Shown: positions 1 to 5,137 of the stretch, one piece after another
How positions within the stretch are numbered: the stretch's first letter is position 1
Layout of the letters: each line of letters begins with the position of its first letter
Origin: Candidatus Woesearchaeota archaeon CG10_big_fil_rev_8_21_14_0_10_36_11
GTDB taxonomy: Archaea > Nanobdellota > Nanobdellia > Woesearchaeales > GW2011-AR9
Assembly (NCBI GenBank): GCA_002762845.1
Contig: PCYB01000043.1
Span: forward strand, 1-8,238
Reading direction: 5' to 3'
DNA: 8,238 nucleotides
Notes under the pieces: model-generated
Database searches by the model: none
What the model was told of the DNA's origin: nothing
What the model saw: only the letters and a program-made list of their open reading frames with translations
Made by a program: the position numbers and the translations under genes

Positions 1-15
1 TTTGCAGTAAAACAT
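1..15 (-). CDS. Possible 5' end of an unidentified gene, cut by window edge
   Basis: On the minus strand an ATG at 15-13 is followed by an open frame (M F Y C K) running off the window. A GAGGTG Shine-Dalgarno-like motif lies at 26-21, five bases before the ATG, and an AT-rich TATA-like stretch lies at about 60-49. The same GAGGTG motif precedes the small membrane protein gene at the other end of the window. Only five codons are visible, so the product cannot be named; the call rests on the SD-ATG spacing alone. Confidence 0.4.
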
Positions 16-48
16 ATTTTCACCTCTTAATTAAGAAGAAAGAAGTCC

Positions 49-60
49 TTATTTATTAAC
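49..60 (-). promoter_or_regulatory. Possible TATA box for the leftward gene at the window edge
   Basis: The minus strand reads TTAATAAATAAGG across this stretch, about 40 bases upstream of the ATG at 15. Initiation about 26 bases downstream would give a leader of roughly 14 nt that includes the GAGGTG ribosome binding site. The match to the archaeal TATA consensus is loose. Confidence 0.3.
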
Positions 61-95
61 CTGCCGATAAGTTTACACTGTCATCTTTCGCAATG

Positions 96-104
96 TTTAT
101 AAAA
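96..104 (+). promoter_or_regulatory. TATA box of the MscS-like gene (leaderless type)
   Basis: TTTATAAAA is centred at about 100, 27 bases before the ATG at 127. That is the distance expected between an archaeal TATA box and the transcription start, so the mRNA should begin at or next to the start codon. No SD motif precedes the ATG, which agrees with leaderless translation. Confidence 0.6.
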
Positions 105-126
105 GAAAATAGCACATAAAGATGTA

Positions 127-675
127 ATGGAGAATGGAACGACAGTAAGTACAGTTGTAGAAACGACAAAATCGTATTTGGTTGATATAGTTGGTGCAAT
201 CGCAATTCTTATTATAGGATTTGCGTTAGGTATACTTATTAAGAAAGTTTTGTACAGAATACTTCATGAGATAGAACTAAATAATGGTATGGCAAAAGTT
301 GGAATCACATACAACCTAGAGAAAGGAGTGAGTTCAATCATTTCGTACATTATTTATCTTGTAACAATTGTTATGTTTCTGGATCAATTAGGGTTACGGT
401 CAATAGTATTATACATCATAGTTGGTGCTGTTCTTATGATAATTATACTTACCATTCTTGTTGGTGTGAAAGATATCGTTCCAAACTTTGTTGCGTGGTT
501 TTTGTTACAGCGGAAAGGAAGAATTAAAGAAGGTAAACGTGTGGAAATTAAAGAGATTTCGGGCACAGTAGAAAAAGTTGGATATCTCGAAACAGAAATA
601 AGAACTGAACGTGGTGACACATTATACGTTCCAAACAATCTTTTCATAAAGTCTAAGTTTTGGATAAAGAAATGA
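127..675 (+). CDS. Short MscS-family mechanosensitive channel-like membrane protein
   Basis: 182 aa. Three hydrophobic segments lie at about residues 17-38, 67-84 and 93-115. A basic linker follows, then a small beta-rich segment at about 137-176 (EISGTVEKVGYLETEIRT, then GDTLYVPNNLF) that matches the Lsm-like beta domain of MscS channels, including the typical V-P-N-N/S turn. In MscS the third helix lines the pore and the beta domain sits just below it on the cytoplasmic side. The protein stops directly after the beta domain, so the large alpha/beta cytoplasmic cage of E. coli MscS (286 aa) is missing. The likely role is a tension-gated osmotic release channel or an MscS-like scaffold; the family call is firm, the gating function is inferred. 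The start is supported by the TATA box 27 bases upstream. The gene converges on the prefoldin beta gene with a 33-bp gap. Confidence 0.8.
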   Translation: MENGTTVSTVVETTKSYLVDIVGAIAILIIGFALGILIKKVLYRILHEIELNNGMAKVGITYNLEKGVSSIISYIIYLVTIVMFLDQLGLRSIVLYIIVGAVLMIIILTILVGVKDIVPNFVAWFLLQRKGRIKEGKRVEIKEISGTVEKVGYLETEIRTERGDTLYVPNNLFIKSKFWIKK

Positions 676-708
676 AAAGGGTGAGAATTTATTGAACATG
701 TTAGTTGA

Positions 709-1035
709 TTATTTTTCCTGTTTTTTCTGAAACTCTTTCACGGCTTCTTTCTGGATATCATCAATATTTTGTTTTAATTTGTCTTCTTGTTGTATGATGT
801 TTTTAATGCGAATATCAATAACTTCTTTTTTGTGTTTTAATTCTGTACGAAGGCTTTCCTTTGAAGAAGCAACCATTATCTTACCAATAATCTTATACGA
901 AACCGATGTTGTAGAAAGTTCGGTAATTGCAGAGTTAAGTTCTGTTGCGTGCGATTCGAGTTGCTGTCGTTGAAGAAGAAGAGATTCTATGTTCTGTTTA
1001 AGAACCTGCAATTGGGCAACATTTTTTGAACTCAT
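709..1035 (-). CDS. pfdB: Prefoldin subunit beta
   Basis: 108 aa, close to the 110-120 aa usual for archaeal prefoldin beta. The sequence is two long heptad-rich helices (about residues 5-42 and 65-105) joined by the short beta-hairpin segment. The signature between them, Y-K-I-I-G-K-I-M-V followed by a second helix starting ESLRTELKHKKE, corresponds to the conserved YKxVGxxLV stretch of the beta subunit. Prefoldin is an alpha2-beta4 hexameric cytosolic chaperone that holds unfolded proteins and passes them to the thermosome. It is the last gene of a minus-strand run after L37Ae and RpoP, with an 18-bp gap; this order is a common archaeal arrangement. No SD precedes the ATG, so translation may depend on the upstream gene. 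The partner alpha subunit is not in the window. Confidence 0.9.
   Translation of the reverse strand: MSSKNVAQLQVLKQNIESLLLQRQQLESHATELNSAITELSTTSVSYKIIGKIMVASSKESLRTELKHKKEVIDIRIKNIIQQEDKLKQNIDDIQKEAVKEFQKKQEK
711..727 (+). terminator. Possible U-rich terminator for the MscS-like gene
   Basis: Runs of five and six T (712-716 and 721-726) begin about 37 bases after the stop codon of the MscS-like gene. Archaeal RNA polymerase stops at U-tracts without needing a hairpin. The tract is the antisense of the last Lys/Glu/Gln codons of the convergent prefoldin gene, so it may also be simple codon composition. Confidence 0.35.
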
Positions 1036-1053
1036 TTTTTAAAGGAAAAAATA

Positions 1054-1188
1054 TTATCGAGCTTTGATTTTATTTACAGTTCGTCGATCTTTGTACAGTA
1101 TTTTGCCCCCGCAGTAAGGACATCTCACTTTTGTAGTTGTATATTCATCATCAACTTTCTTTCCACATTCAAAACAGAGATAATACAT
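1054..1188 (-). CDS. rpoP: DNA-directed RNA polymerase subunit P (Rpo12)
   Basis: 44 aa from the ATG at 1188. It is a single zinc ribbon: C-x2-C near the N terminus (LCFECGKKV), C-x2-C near the middle (VRCPYCGGKILYK), then a basic end in K-A-R. The spacing, the ILYK-R stretch and the K-I-K-A-R end are typical of archaeal RpoP, the homologue of eukaryotic Rpb12, which helps hold the Rpo3/Rpo10 side of RNA polymerase together. Three starts are possible. ATG 1188 gives MYYLCFECG, matching the family's N terminus, and has GAGGAT about 11 bases upstream, overlapping the L37Ae stop. ATG 1206 would overlap the L37Ae stop by 4 bp (ATGA) and add six residues. The frame is open to 1257, but that extension lies inside the L37Ae gene and looks non-homologous. 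I prefer 1188; 1206 with translational coupling is a real alternative. Confidence 0.88.
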   Translation of the reverse strand: MYYLCFECGKKVDDEYTTTKVRCPYCGGKILYKDRRTVNKIKAR

Positions 1189-1202
1189 TTTTGGCAATAT
1201 CC

Positions 1203-1394
1203 TCATAGAGTATACGCTTTTCCAGCGAACGTTACACCGCACTTTTTGCAGTGCCATATGCCTAACGCTTGTCGCTTCACTGAAATTTTATTACATTCGG
1301 GACATTTATGATGTCCTTTCTGCTGAATTTCAATCTTTTTCAGTTTGGTTTTCGGCTTACGACCGTACCGTGCTCCAAAACGTTTTGTTGGCAT
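1203..1394 (-). CDS. rpl37ae: Large-subunit ribosomal protein eL43 (L37Ae), short form
   Basis: 63 aa. The N terminus has the invariant RFGARYGRK motif of L37Ae. A four-Cys zinc ribbon follows: C-P-E-C at residues 31-34 and C-K-K-C at 49-52, with GIW-H between them and the closing TFAG-AYT motif. The protein binds 23S rRNA in the large ribosomal subunit. The chain ends right after AGKAYTL, whereas many archaeal and eukaryotic homologues continue for some 15-25 residues (PxTPAG...); shorter archaeal versions are also known, so this is probably natural. The start ATG lies 25 bases downstream of the tRNA-Pro gene and has no SD. It is the first protein gene of the L37Ae-RpoP-prefoldin beta run and is probably read through from the tRNA or from a weak TATA overlapping the tRNA end. 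Confidence 0.93.
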   Translation of the reverse strand: MPTKRFGARYGRKPKTKLKKIEIQQKGHHKCPECNKISVKRQALGIWHCKKCGVTFAGKAYTL

Positions 1395-1410
1395 TTTTTT
1401 GATTTCTTGG

Positions 1411-1419
1411 TATTATAAG
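1411..1419 (-). promoter_or_regulatory. Possible weak TATA box of the L37Ae operon, directly after the tRNA
   Basis: The minus strand reads CTTATAATA starting with the first base after the tRNA discriminator. Its centre is about 21 bases upstream of the L37Ae ATG, a little closer than the usual 25-27. If used, it would give a leaderless mRNA beginning near or just inside the start codon. The alternative is co-transcription with the tRNA. The sequence does not decide between them. Confidence 0.3.
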
Positions 1420-1529
1420 CGGGGCTGCCCAGATTTGAACTGGGGTTCAGCGGTCCCAAACCGCTAGTGATAGACGCTCAAAATTGGACTTCATACGCCC
1501 TCAATTTCTCCAAGCTACACTACAGCCCC
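1420..1529 (-). tRNA. tRNA-Pro(UGG) with a 36-nt intron in the D-loop
   Basis: Read from 1529 down, the acceptor strand GGGGCTG pairs with CAGCCCC over 7 bp. Next come TA (positions 8-9) and the D-arm 5' half GTGT-AGCTTGG. The anticodon stem AGCGG/CCGCT encloses the loop TTTGGGA, so the anticodon is TGG with G37, as in tRNA-Pro. The variable loop is GAAC, and the T stem CCCAG/CTGGG closes TTCAAAT. The D-arm does not close unless 36 bases (1509-1474) are removed; then GTGT pairs with TCAC (three pairs plus a T13-T22 mismatch) and the molecule has 74 nt. The exons are 1529-1510 and 1473-1420. CCA is not encoded; the discriminator is G, followed by CTTATAA. The 3' end would need RNase Z, whose gene lies at 5769-6659, plus CCA addition. 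Confidence 0.9.
1474..1509 (-). other. D-loop tRNA intron with bulge-helix-bulge splice motif
   Basis: The exon/intron junctions fold into a BHB. The outer helix is GTGTA with TATCAC (one bulged T). The 4-bp core is GCTT with GAGC (G-C, C-G, T-A, T-G). The 3-nt bulges are GGA (5' site) and GTC (3' site). The inner intron helix is GAAATTG with CAATTTT (six Watson-Crick pairs and one G-T) closing a 15-nt loop. Cutting after the second base of each bulge, as known for archaeal splicing endonuclease, leaves GG at 18-19 joined to CTA, a normal D-loop. The intron therefore lies after G19, not at the canonical 37/38 site. The exact cut could differ by a base. Confidence 0.85.
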
Positions 1530-1563
1530 AGACCTCATTTATAAAGGTTATGCTAAATTGTGT

Positions 1564-1572
1564 TAAATTATA
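1564..1572 (-). promoter_or_regulatory. Possible TATA box of the tRNA-Pro (and L37Ae operon) promoter
   Basis: The minus strand reads TATAATTTA centred at about 1568; initiation about 26 bases on would fall near 1542, giving a 13-nt leader before the tRNA. A better-looking TTTATAAAT at 1545-1537 is only about 12 bases from the tRNA 5' end, too close for a start upstream of the tRNA, so the farther box is preferred. Confidence 0.4.
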
Positions 1573-1595
1573 CTTGTTTTAAAAATCTTTGGTTT

Positions 1596-2639
1596 CTATT
1601 TTTTGCATGGGATACAAATCAACCTTTTTGGTGACGTTGTCAAAATATGTGCTTTTCCAGTAAAAATGATGGTATCTTCAATTCGTAAACCATACTTTTG
1701 AGGGAAATATATTCCCGGTTCGACGGTAAATACCATGTTTTTGTTGATTTTAGCATGTTTATCTGAATAGACTGGAGGTTCATGAATCTCCAAGCCAAGA
1801 CCGTGACCGAGCGAATGAACAAAATACTGTGCATTTGTATTTAATTCATTTCTGGCAAACGTATCAAGTTCATGAAACGTGGCGCAGGTATCGATATGAT
1901 TAATTGATTTCTCTTGGCAACATAATAACTGTTGATAATGTTTTTTTTCTATATGTGTTATAGTTCCTATAAACACTGTCCTGGACATATCGGAACAATA
2001 TCCATTATATCGAGCACCAAAATCTAACAACAAAAATCCCTTAGTAATTGGTGTTGTTGAGGGAGTATGGTGTGGGATTGCTGCATTTTTACCTATAGCA
2101 ACGATGGATGGAAATGCCGGTTCTGCCCCTTTTTTTCTAATTTGAGTGTCTATAAAAAGTGCAACATCTCGTTCTGTACGTAATGTTCTTTTTTTCAATT
2201 CAGTAATAACTTCACGAAACACAGCGTCCGTTATTGCACATGCGTGTCGTATTGCAATAATTTCTTTTGGAGTCTTTTGCTGACGTAACGTATAAACAAA
2301 AGAAGAAACGTCAACGAACTTTGCTCCTTTAAATGTTTTATGTAATTTGTCAGAAAAGTGTACAGATATTTCTTTTTTATGAATCCCTATTTTTGAAGTT
2401 CGTTGTGATGGAAGGATTTTTTCCCACTCTTTTAAAAGTTCTTTAACTTCAATCCCAGGAATAGAAGGTTTTTTGTCAAGTGCTGTTATGAATAGTATAG
2501 CTTTCCGCGACGTTACGACCAATAATGCATTTGAGAACTCTTTCTGCGTAAAATATCGTATTGTTGGGTCAGGATGAACAAAAATAGCCCCCATAATTTT
2601 CTGTTTTTTGAGATACTTTTGAAACTCGCGTAATTTCAT
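1596..2639 (-). CDS. M24-family metallopeptidase, Xaa-Pro aminopeptidase/dipeptidase type
   Basis: 347 aa, the normal length for archaeal prolidase-like M24 enzymes. Residues 1 to about 125 form the creatinase/aminopeptidase P N-terminal domain; the rest is the pita-bread catalytic domain. All five dinuclear metal ligands are present: D206 (LLDFGAR), D217 (YCSDMSRTVF), H279 (GHGLG), E307 (VFTVEPGIY) and E321 (LRIEDT). H190/H191 and H286 (GLEIHEPP) fit the substrate-binding histidines. Such enzymes remove or split N-terminal Xaa-Pro bonds in the cytosol, using Mn or Co. Prolidase and aminopeptidase P cannot be told apart here. The ATG at 2639 is supported by a TATA-like box about 28 bases upstream. 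It diverges from the M16 peptidase gene, suggesting a shared role in peptide breakdown. No signal peptide is seen. Confidence 0.88.
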   Translation of the reverse strand: MKLREFQKYLKKQKIMGAIFVHPDPTIRYFTQKEFSNALLVVTSRKAILFITALDKKPSIPGIEVKELLKEWEKILPSQRTSKIGIHKKEISVHFSDKLHKTFKGAKFVDVSSFVYTLRQQKTPKEIIAIRHACAITDAVFREVITELKKRTLRTERDVALFIDTQIRKKGAEPAFPSIVAIGKNAAIPHHTPSTTPITKGFLLLDFGARYNGYCSDMSRTVFIGTITHIEKKHYQQLLCCQEKSINHIDTCATFHELDTFARNELNTNAQYFVHSLGHGLGLEIHEPPVYSDKHAKINKNMVFTVEPGIYFPQKYGLRIEDTIIFTGKAHILTTSPKRLICIPCKK

Positions 2640-2662
2640 TGTGTAAAGAAAAGTGAAGAAGA

Positions 2663-2672
2663 GTATTAAAAC
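2663..2672 (-). promoter_or_regulatory. TATA-like box of the M24 peptidase gene
   Basis: The minus strand reads GTTTTAATAC, centred about 28 bases before the ATG at 2639, consistent with a leaderless transcript. It shares the 77-bp divergent region with the M16 promoter. Confidence 0.45.
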
Positions 2673-2688
2673 ATTTCCTCCATAATCA

Positions 2689-2695
2689 TTATAAA
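2689..2695 (+). promoter_or_regulatory. TATA box of the M16 peptidase gene (leaderless type)
   Basis: TTATAAA is centred at 2692, 25 bases before the ATG at 2717. An earlier ATG at 2706 is out of frame and would lie upstream of the predicted transcript start, so the TATA position supports 2717 as the start. Confidence 0.6.
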
Positions 2696-2716
2696 CCCCA
2701 AAAAAATGCTTTTAAT

Positions 2717-3919
2717 ATGCAAAAAGTGACTTTGAAGAACGGATTAACAATATTATATAAGAAAGAAAAGGGAAATAGTGTTGTTATTCAAGTCATGATT
2801 AAAGTAGGAAGCAATAATGAAAAAGTATCGGAAGAGGGTATTTCTCACTTTATTGAACATATCTTATTTGAAGGAACAAAAAAAAGACCAACAAACCAGT
2901 TATTATCAAACGAAATTGAAAAAATAGGGGGAGAATTTAACGCATACACAACAAACTCCAGAACATGTTATTATATAAAAGTATTGAAGAAGCATTTCTC
3001 AAAAGCAGTAGACGTTCTTTCCGATATTCTTCAGAATTCCCTTTTCGCGAACGAAAATATTGTAAAAGAAAAGAAAATAGTTCTTAAAGAAATTGATATG
3101 GTCCATGATGAACCTAATTATTACCAATGGGTCTTGTTTCAGAAAAACATTTTCACAAAACATCCAGCAAAAAATCCTACCTATGGAAAAAAAAGTGTTA
3201 TCAAAAGTCTTACAAGAACGAAAGTTGTAGGTTATTTCACACGACATTATGTTCCGAAAAACATGGCAATTTCTATTGTTGGTGATGTGCCCCACTGGAA
3301 AAATGAAATTGAAATAAAGTTTTTGATGAAAAAATGTAATGTTTTTTCCATGAAACAAATTAATGAACCTCGTGCAACATGCAATACTGTACAAAAAGAG
3401 AAGAAGAAGAATGTTAATACGTATCTCATTCTTGGATTTAAAACAGTTCCTCGGAACCATAAAGATAGTTATGTGTTCGATATCATCCATAGCATATTGG
3501 GTCGCGGCCAGAGTGGGAAAATGTTTATTGAGATTAGAAGTAAGAACAGTCTCGCGTACGAAGTCGGAACACAAAATGTTGTTGATACTGGTTTTGGATA
3601 TTTTGCTGTATATGCAACAATTGATAAGAAAAATGTTGCTCGTGTGAAGGACATAATCCTTGCTGAGATGCAAAAACTTAAAATGATAACACCATTAGAA
3701 CTTACAGAAGCAAAGGATTATATTGAAGGAAATTACCTTCTTGGAATTGAAGATAATCAAAAAGTTGCTGATCAGCTACTGTTCTGGAATCATGTTGGAG
3801 ACTCTGCGTTAATGGACAAATTTCTTACAAATATTAAAAAAGTCTCAATACAAGATATCCGCCGCGTTGTAGATGTATATTGTAAATATTATACAATGAC
3901 GGTGTTGGAAGGGAAATGA
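2717..3919 (+). CDS. M16-family zinc metallopeptidase (insulinase/processing-peptidase type)
   Basis: 400 aa, the size of single-unit M16B peptidases. The inverted zinc motif HxxEH is intact at H44-E47-H48 (SHFIEHILFEGT), and the third ligand is E125 (VLKEIDMVHDEP), 77 residues further on. The C-terminal half has the matching LGRGQSGKMF segment and the R274...Y281 pair (EIRSKNSLAYEV), which in the family binds substrate and helps catalysis. Active-site and R/Y motifs are thus in one chain, so it can work as a homodimer without an inactive partner. These clamshell enzymes cut peptides or unfolded segments up to a few kDa. No signal peptide is seen, so a cytosolic role is likely. It diverges from the M24 peptidase and converges on tyrS with a 20-bp gap. 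Its physiological substrate is unknown. Confidence 0.88.
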   Translation: MQKVTLKNGLTILYKKEKGNSVVIQVMIKVGSNNEKVSEEGISHFIEHILFEGTKKRPTNQLLSNEIEKIGGEFNAYTTNSRTCYYIKVLKKHFSKAVDVLSDILQNSLFANENIVKEKKIVLKEIDMVHDEPNYYQWVLFQKNIFTKHPAKNPTYGKKSVIKSLTRTKVVGYFTRHYVPKNMAISIVGDVPHWKNEIEIKFLMKKCNVFSMKQINEPRATCNTVQKEKKKNVNTYLILGFKTVPRNHKDSYVFDIIHSILGRGQSGKMFIEIRSKNSLAYEVGTQNVVDTGFGYFAVYATIDKKNVARVKDIILAEMQKLKMITPLELTEAKDYIEGNYLLGIEDNQKVADQLLFWNHVGDSALMDKFLTNIKKVSIQDIRRVVDVYCKYYTMTVLEGK

Positions 3920-3926
3920 AAAACTA

Positions 3927-3946
3927 AAGATAATAAGCTTTATCTT
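3927..3946. terminator. Weak AT-rich inverted repeat between the convergent M16 and tyrS genes
   Basis: AAGATAA (3927-3933) can pair with TTATCTT (3940-3946) around a 6-nt loop; the tyrS stop codon lies inside the right arm. It sits where both transcripts end, so it may slow or stop polymerase on either strand. The stem is only seven bp and six of its pairs are A-T, so chance is possible. Confidence 0.25.
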
Positions 3947-5013
3947 GTCACTTGATAACTTTCCACCAATTCTTTCAGTTTCTTTGCAGTTTTATTCGTT
4001 TCAAAATATTTTCGCACGGGAAGAAGTATCGTGTTAATGTAGTGTGCAGTAGATTTTTTGAGATCTGCCGGATGAACGTCTCCTGACAAAAATGCTTTTT
4101 CAAGTTCAGCGTACGATGAAAATGAGACATTTCCACCGAACTTTTCCTGTCGTTCAATTGTAAATGTATCAAACCTTTCAAAAATAATATATTTACAATA
4201 TTCAAGTATTGGATTGTCAGTTGTTTGTTTTTCTGGACAATACGCTTTTTTAATTTTCCTACTAATTTCATCCTCGGAATCAGTCATGAATATAGCAGAA
4301 TTGGGGTTCGACTTAGACATTTTCATAGCAATTGCTCGTTCAACAGTATCTCCGGATGCGTGAGGTTCTGTTAAGCCCATTAACATATGATGATGAACAG
4401 CAACAGGTTTCCAGAAACCTAATTTGGACCCTAACTCGCGTGCAAGAACGTTAACTTTTCGTTGGTCAAGACCAAGCTGACAAATGTCCGCTTTAAGATG
4501 AAAAATGTCTGCAGCTTGCATACAAGGATATATGATATGGGATGCTTGTAAGACATCTTTTTCCGTACGACCCATAATTTGTGTTGTTCGAAGAATACGG
4601 TTAAGAGTACTATGGCGAGCAACACTCATGACGGTTTTCCAATATTCCCTATTATTCAACAAATCACTTGCCCAAATAAATTCAACATGGTTCGTGTCAA
4701 GACCACACGCTTTCCAAACTTCGATAAAATATTTACCAACTGTTTGAATCTTGTCAAGGTCACCACCCATCTTATTGTTTGCCCATCCGTGCCAATCAGC
4801 AACAAGCATTTTAAACGTGATTCCAGCCTTTACTAACTTATTAATGTTAATTGCTCGAAGAAGGCCCTGTGCAATGTGAATTCTTCCTGACGGTTCAAAA
4901 CCGTCATACGCAATAAGCTTCTTTTTTGTTGTGAGAAGTTCAAGAAGTTCTTCTTCCGTAAGAATCTCTTCACCGACCTGTTTAATGAGTTCAAGCTTTT
5001 CTTTTGGGGTCAT
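3940..5013 (-). CDS. tyrS: Tyrosyl-tRNA synthetase, archaeal/eukaryotic type
   Basis: 357 aa from ATG 5013. It is a class Ic synthetase that charges tRNA-Tyr with tyrosine. Numbered from this start, Y36 and the DGFEPSGRIHIAQG segment (36-50) give the tyrosine pocket and the HIGH-like HIAQ. YPCMQAADI (162-170) and GLDQRK (181-186) are the family motifs that contact tyrosine and adenylate, and KMSKS is perfect at 231-235. The C-terminal anticodon-binding helical region follows. The length fits the longer archaeal TyrRS group rather than the 306-aa Methanocaldococcus type. A GTG at 5031 would add six residues (MYSFSV), but the only TATA box lies at about 5035-5046, 26 bases before the ATG at 5013. 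A leaderless transcript would then start at the ATG and exclude the GTG. The gene diverges from the HAD gene and converges on the M16 gene. Confidence 0.95.
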   Translation of the reverse strand: MTPKEKLELIKQVGEEILTEEELLELLTTKKKLIAYDGFEPSGRIHIAQGLLRAININKLVKAGITFKMLVADWHGWANNKMGGDLDKIQTVGKYFIEVWKACGLDTNHVEFIWASDLLNNREYWKTVMSVARHSTLNRILRTTQIMGRTEKDVLQASHIIYPCMQAADIFHLKADICQLGLDQRKVNVLARELGSKLGFWKPVAVHHHMLMGLTEPHASGDTVERAIAMKMSKSNPNSAIFMTDSEDEISRKIKKAYCPEKQTTDNPILEYCKYIIFERFDTFTIERQEKFGGNVSFSSYAELEKAFLSGDVHPADLKKSTAHYINTILLPVRKYFETNKTAKKLKELVESYQVTR

Positions 5014-5034
5014 GACACTGAAAGAGTACACATA

Positions 5035-5046
5035 TTATATATATTT
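5035..5046 (-). promoter_or_regulatory. TATA box of tyrS (decides the start codon)
   Basis: The minus strand reads TAAATATATATAATA here. The centre is about 26 bases before the ATG at 5013 and only about 8 before the alternative GTG at 5031, so it supports the ATG as the start of a leaderless mRNA. Confidence 0.6.
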
Positions 5047-5089
5047 AATGGTTAAAATAAGGTTCGATTAAATGAGATTAAAAGAGTAA

Positions 5090-5099
5090 AATATAAATA
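5090..5099 (+). promoter_or_regulatory. TATA box of the HAD-rnz operon
   Basis: AATATAAATA is centred at about 5095. Initiation some 26 bases later, near 5121, would leave a leader of about 17 nt that starts just before the GGGGAGGA ribosome binding site. This contrasts with the leaderless arrangement of most other genes in the window. Confidence 0.55.
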
Positions 5100-5122
5100 A
5101 CTGAGTCAAAATAGTATCTCTT

Positions 5123-5130
5123 GGGGAGGA
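5123..5130 (+). promoter_or_regulatory. Strong Shine-Dalgarno of the HAD gene
   Basis: GGGGAGGA ends seven bases before the ATG at 5138 and matches the anti-SD CCUCC of archaeal 16S rRNA. It is the best SD in the window and fixes the start of the HAD protein. Confidence 0.75.
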
Positions 5131-5137
5131 AAATATT

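Noticed and set aside
119..129. ATGTAATG, a start-stop pair overlapping the MscS-like start
   Set aside because: The TATA box places the transcript start at about 126-127, so the first ATG is probably not transcribed.
1207..1257. N-terminal extension of RpoP up to 1257
   Set aside because: The extension overlaps the L37Ae zinc-ribbon codons and does not resemble any RpoP N terminus.
1537..1547. TTTATAAAT as the tRNA promoter
   Set aside because: Its centre is about 12 bases from the tRNA 5' end; initiation 26 bases downstream would fall inside the tRNA.
2999..3673. A 224-codon open frame on the minus strand inside the M16 gene
   Set aside because: It is rich in Phe, Ile, Asn and Cys as expected for the antisense of AT-rich Lys/Asn codons, has no promoter or SD, and lies opposite a gene with complete M16 motifs.
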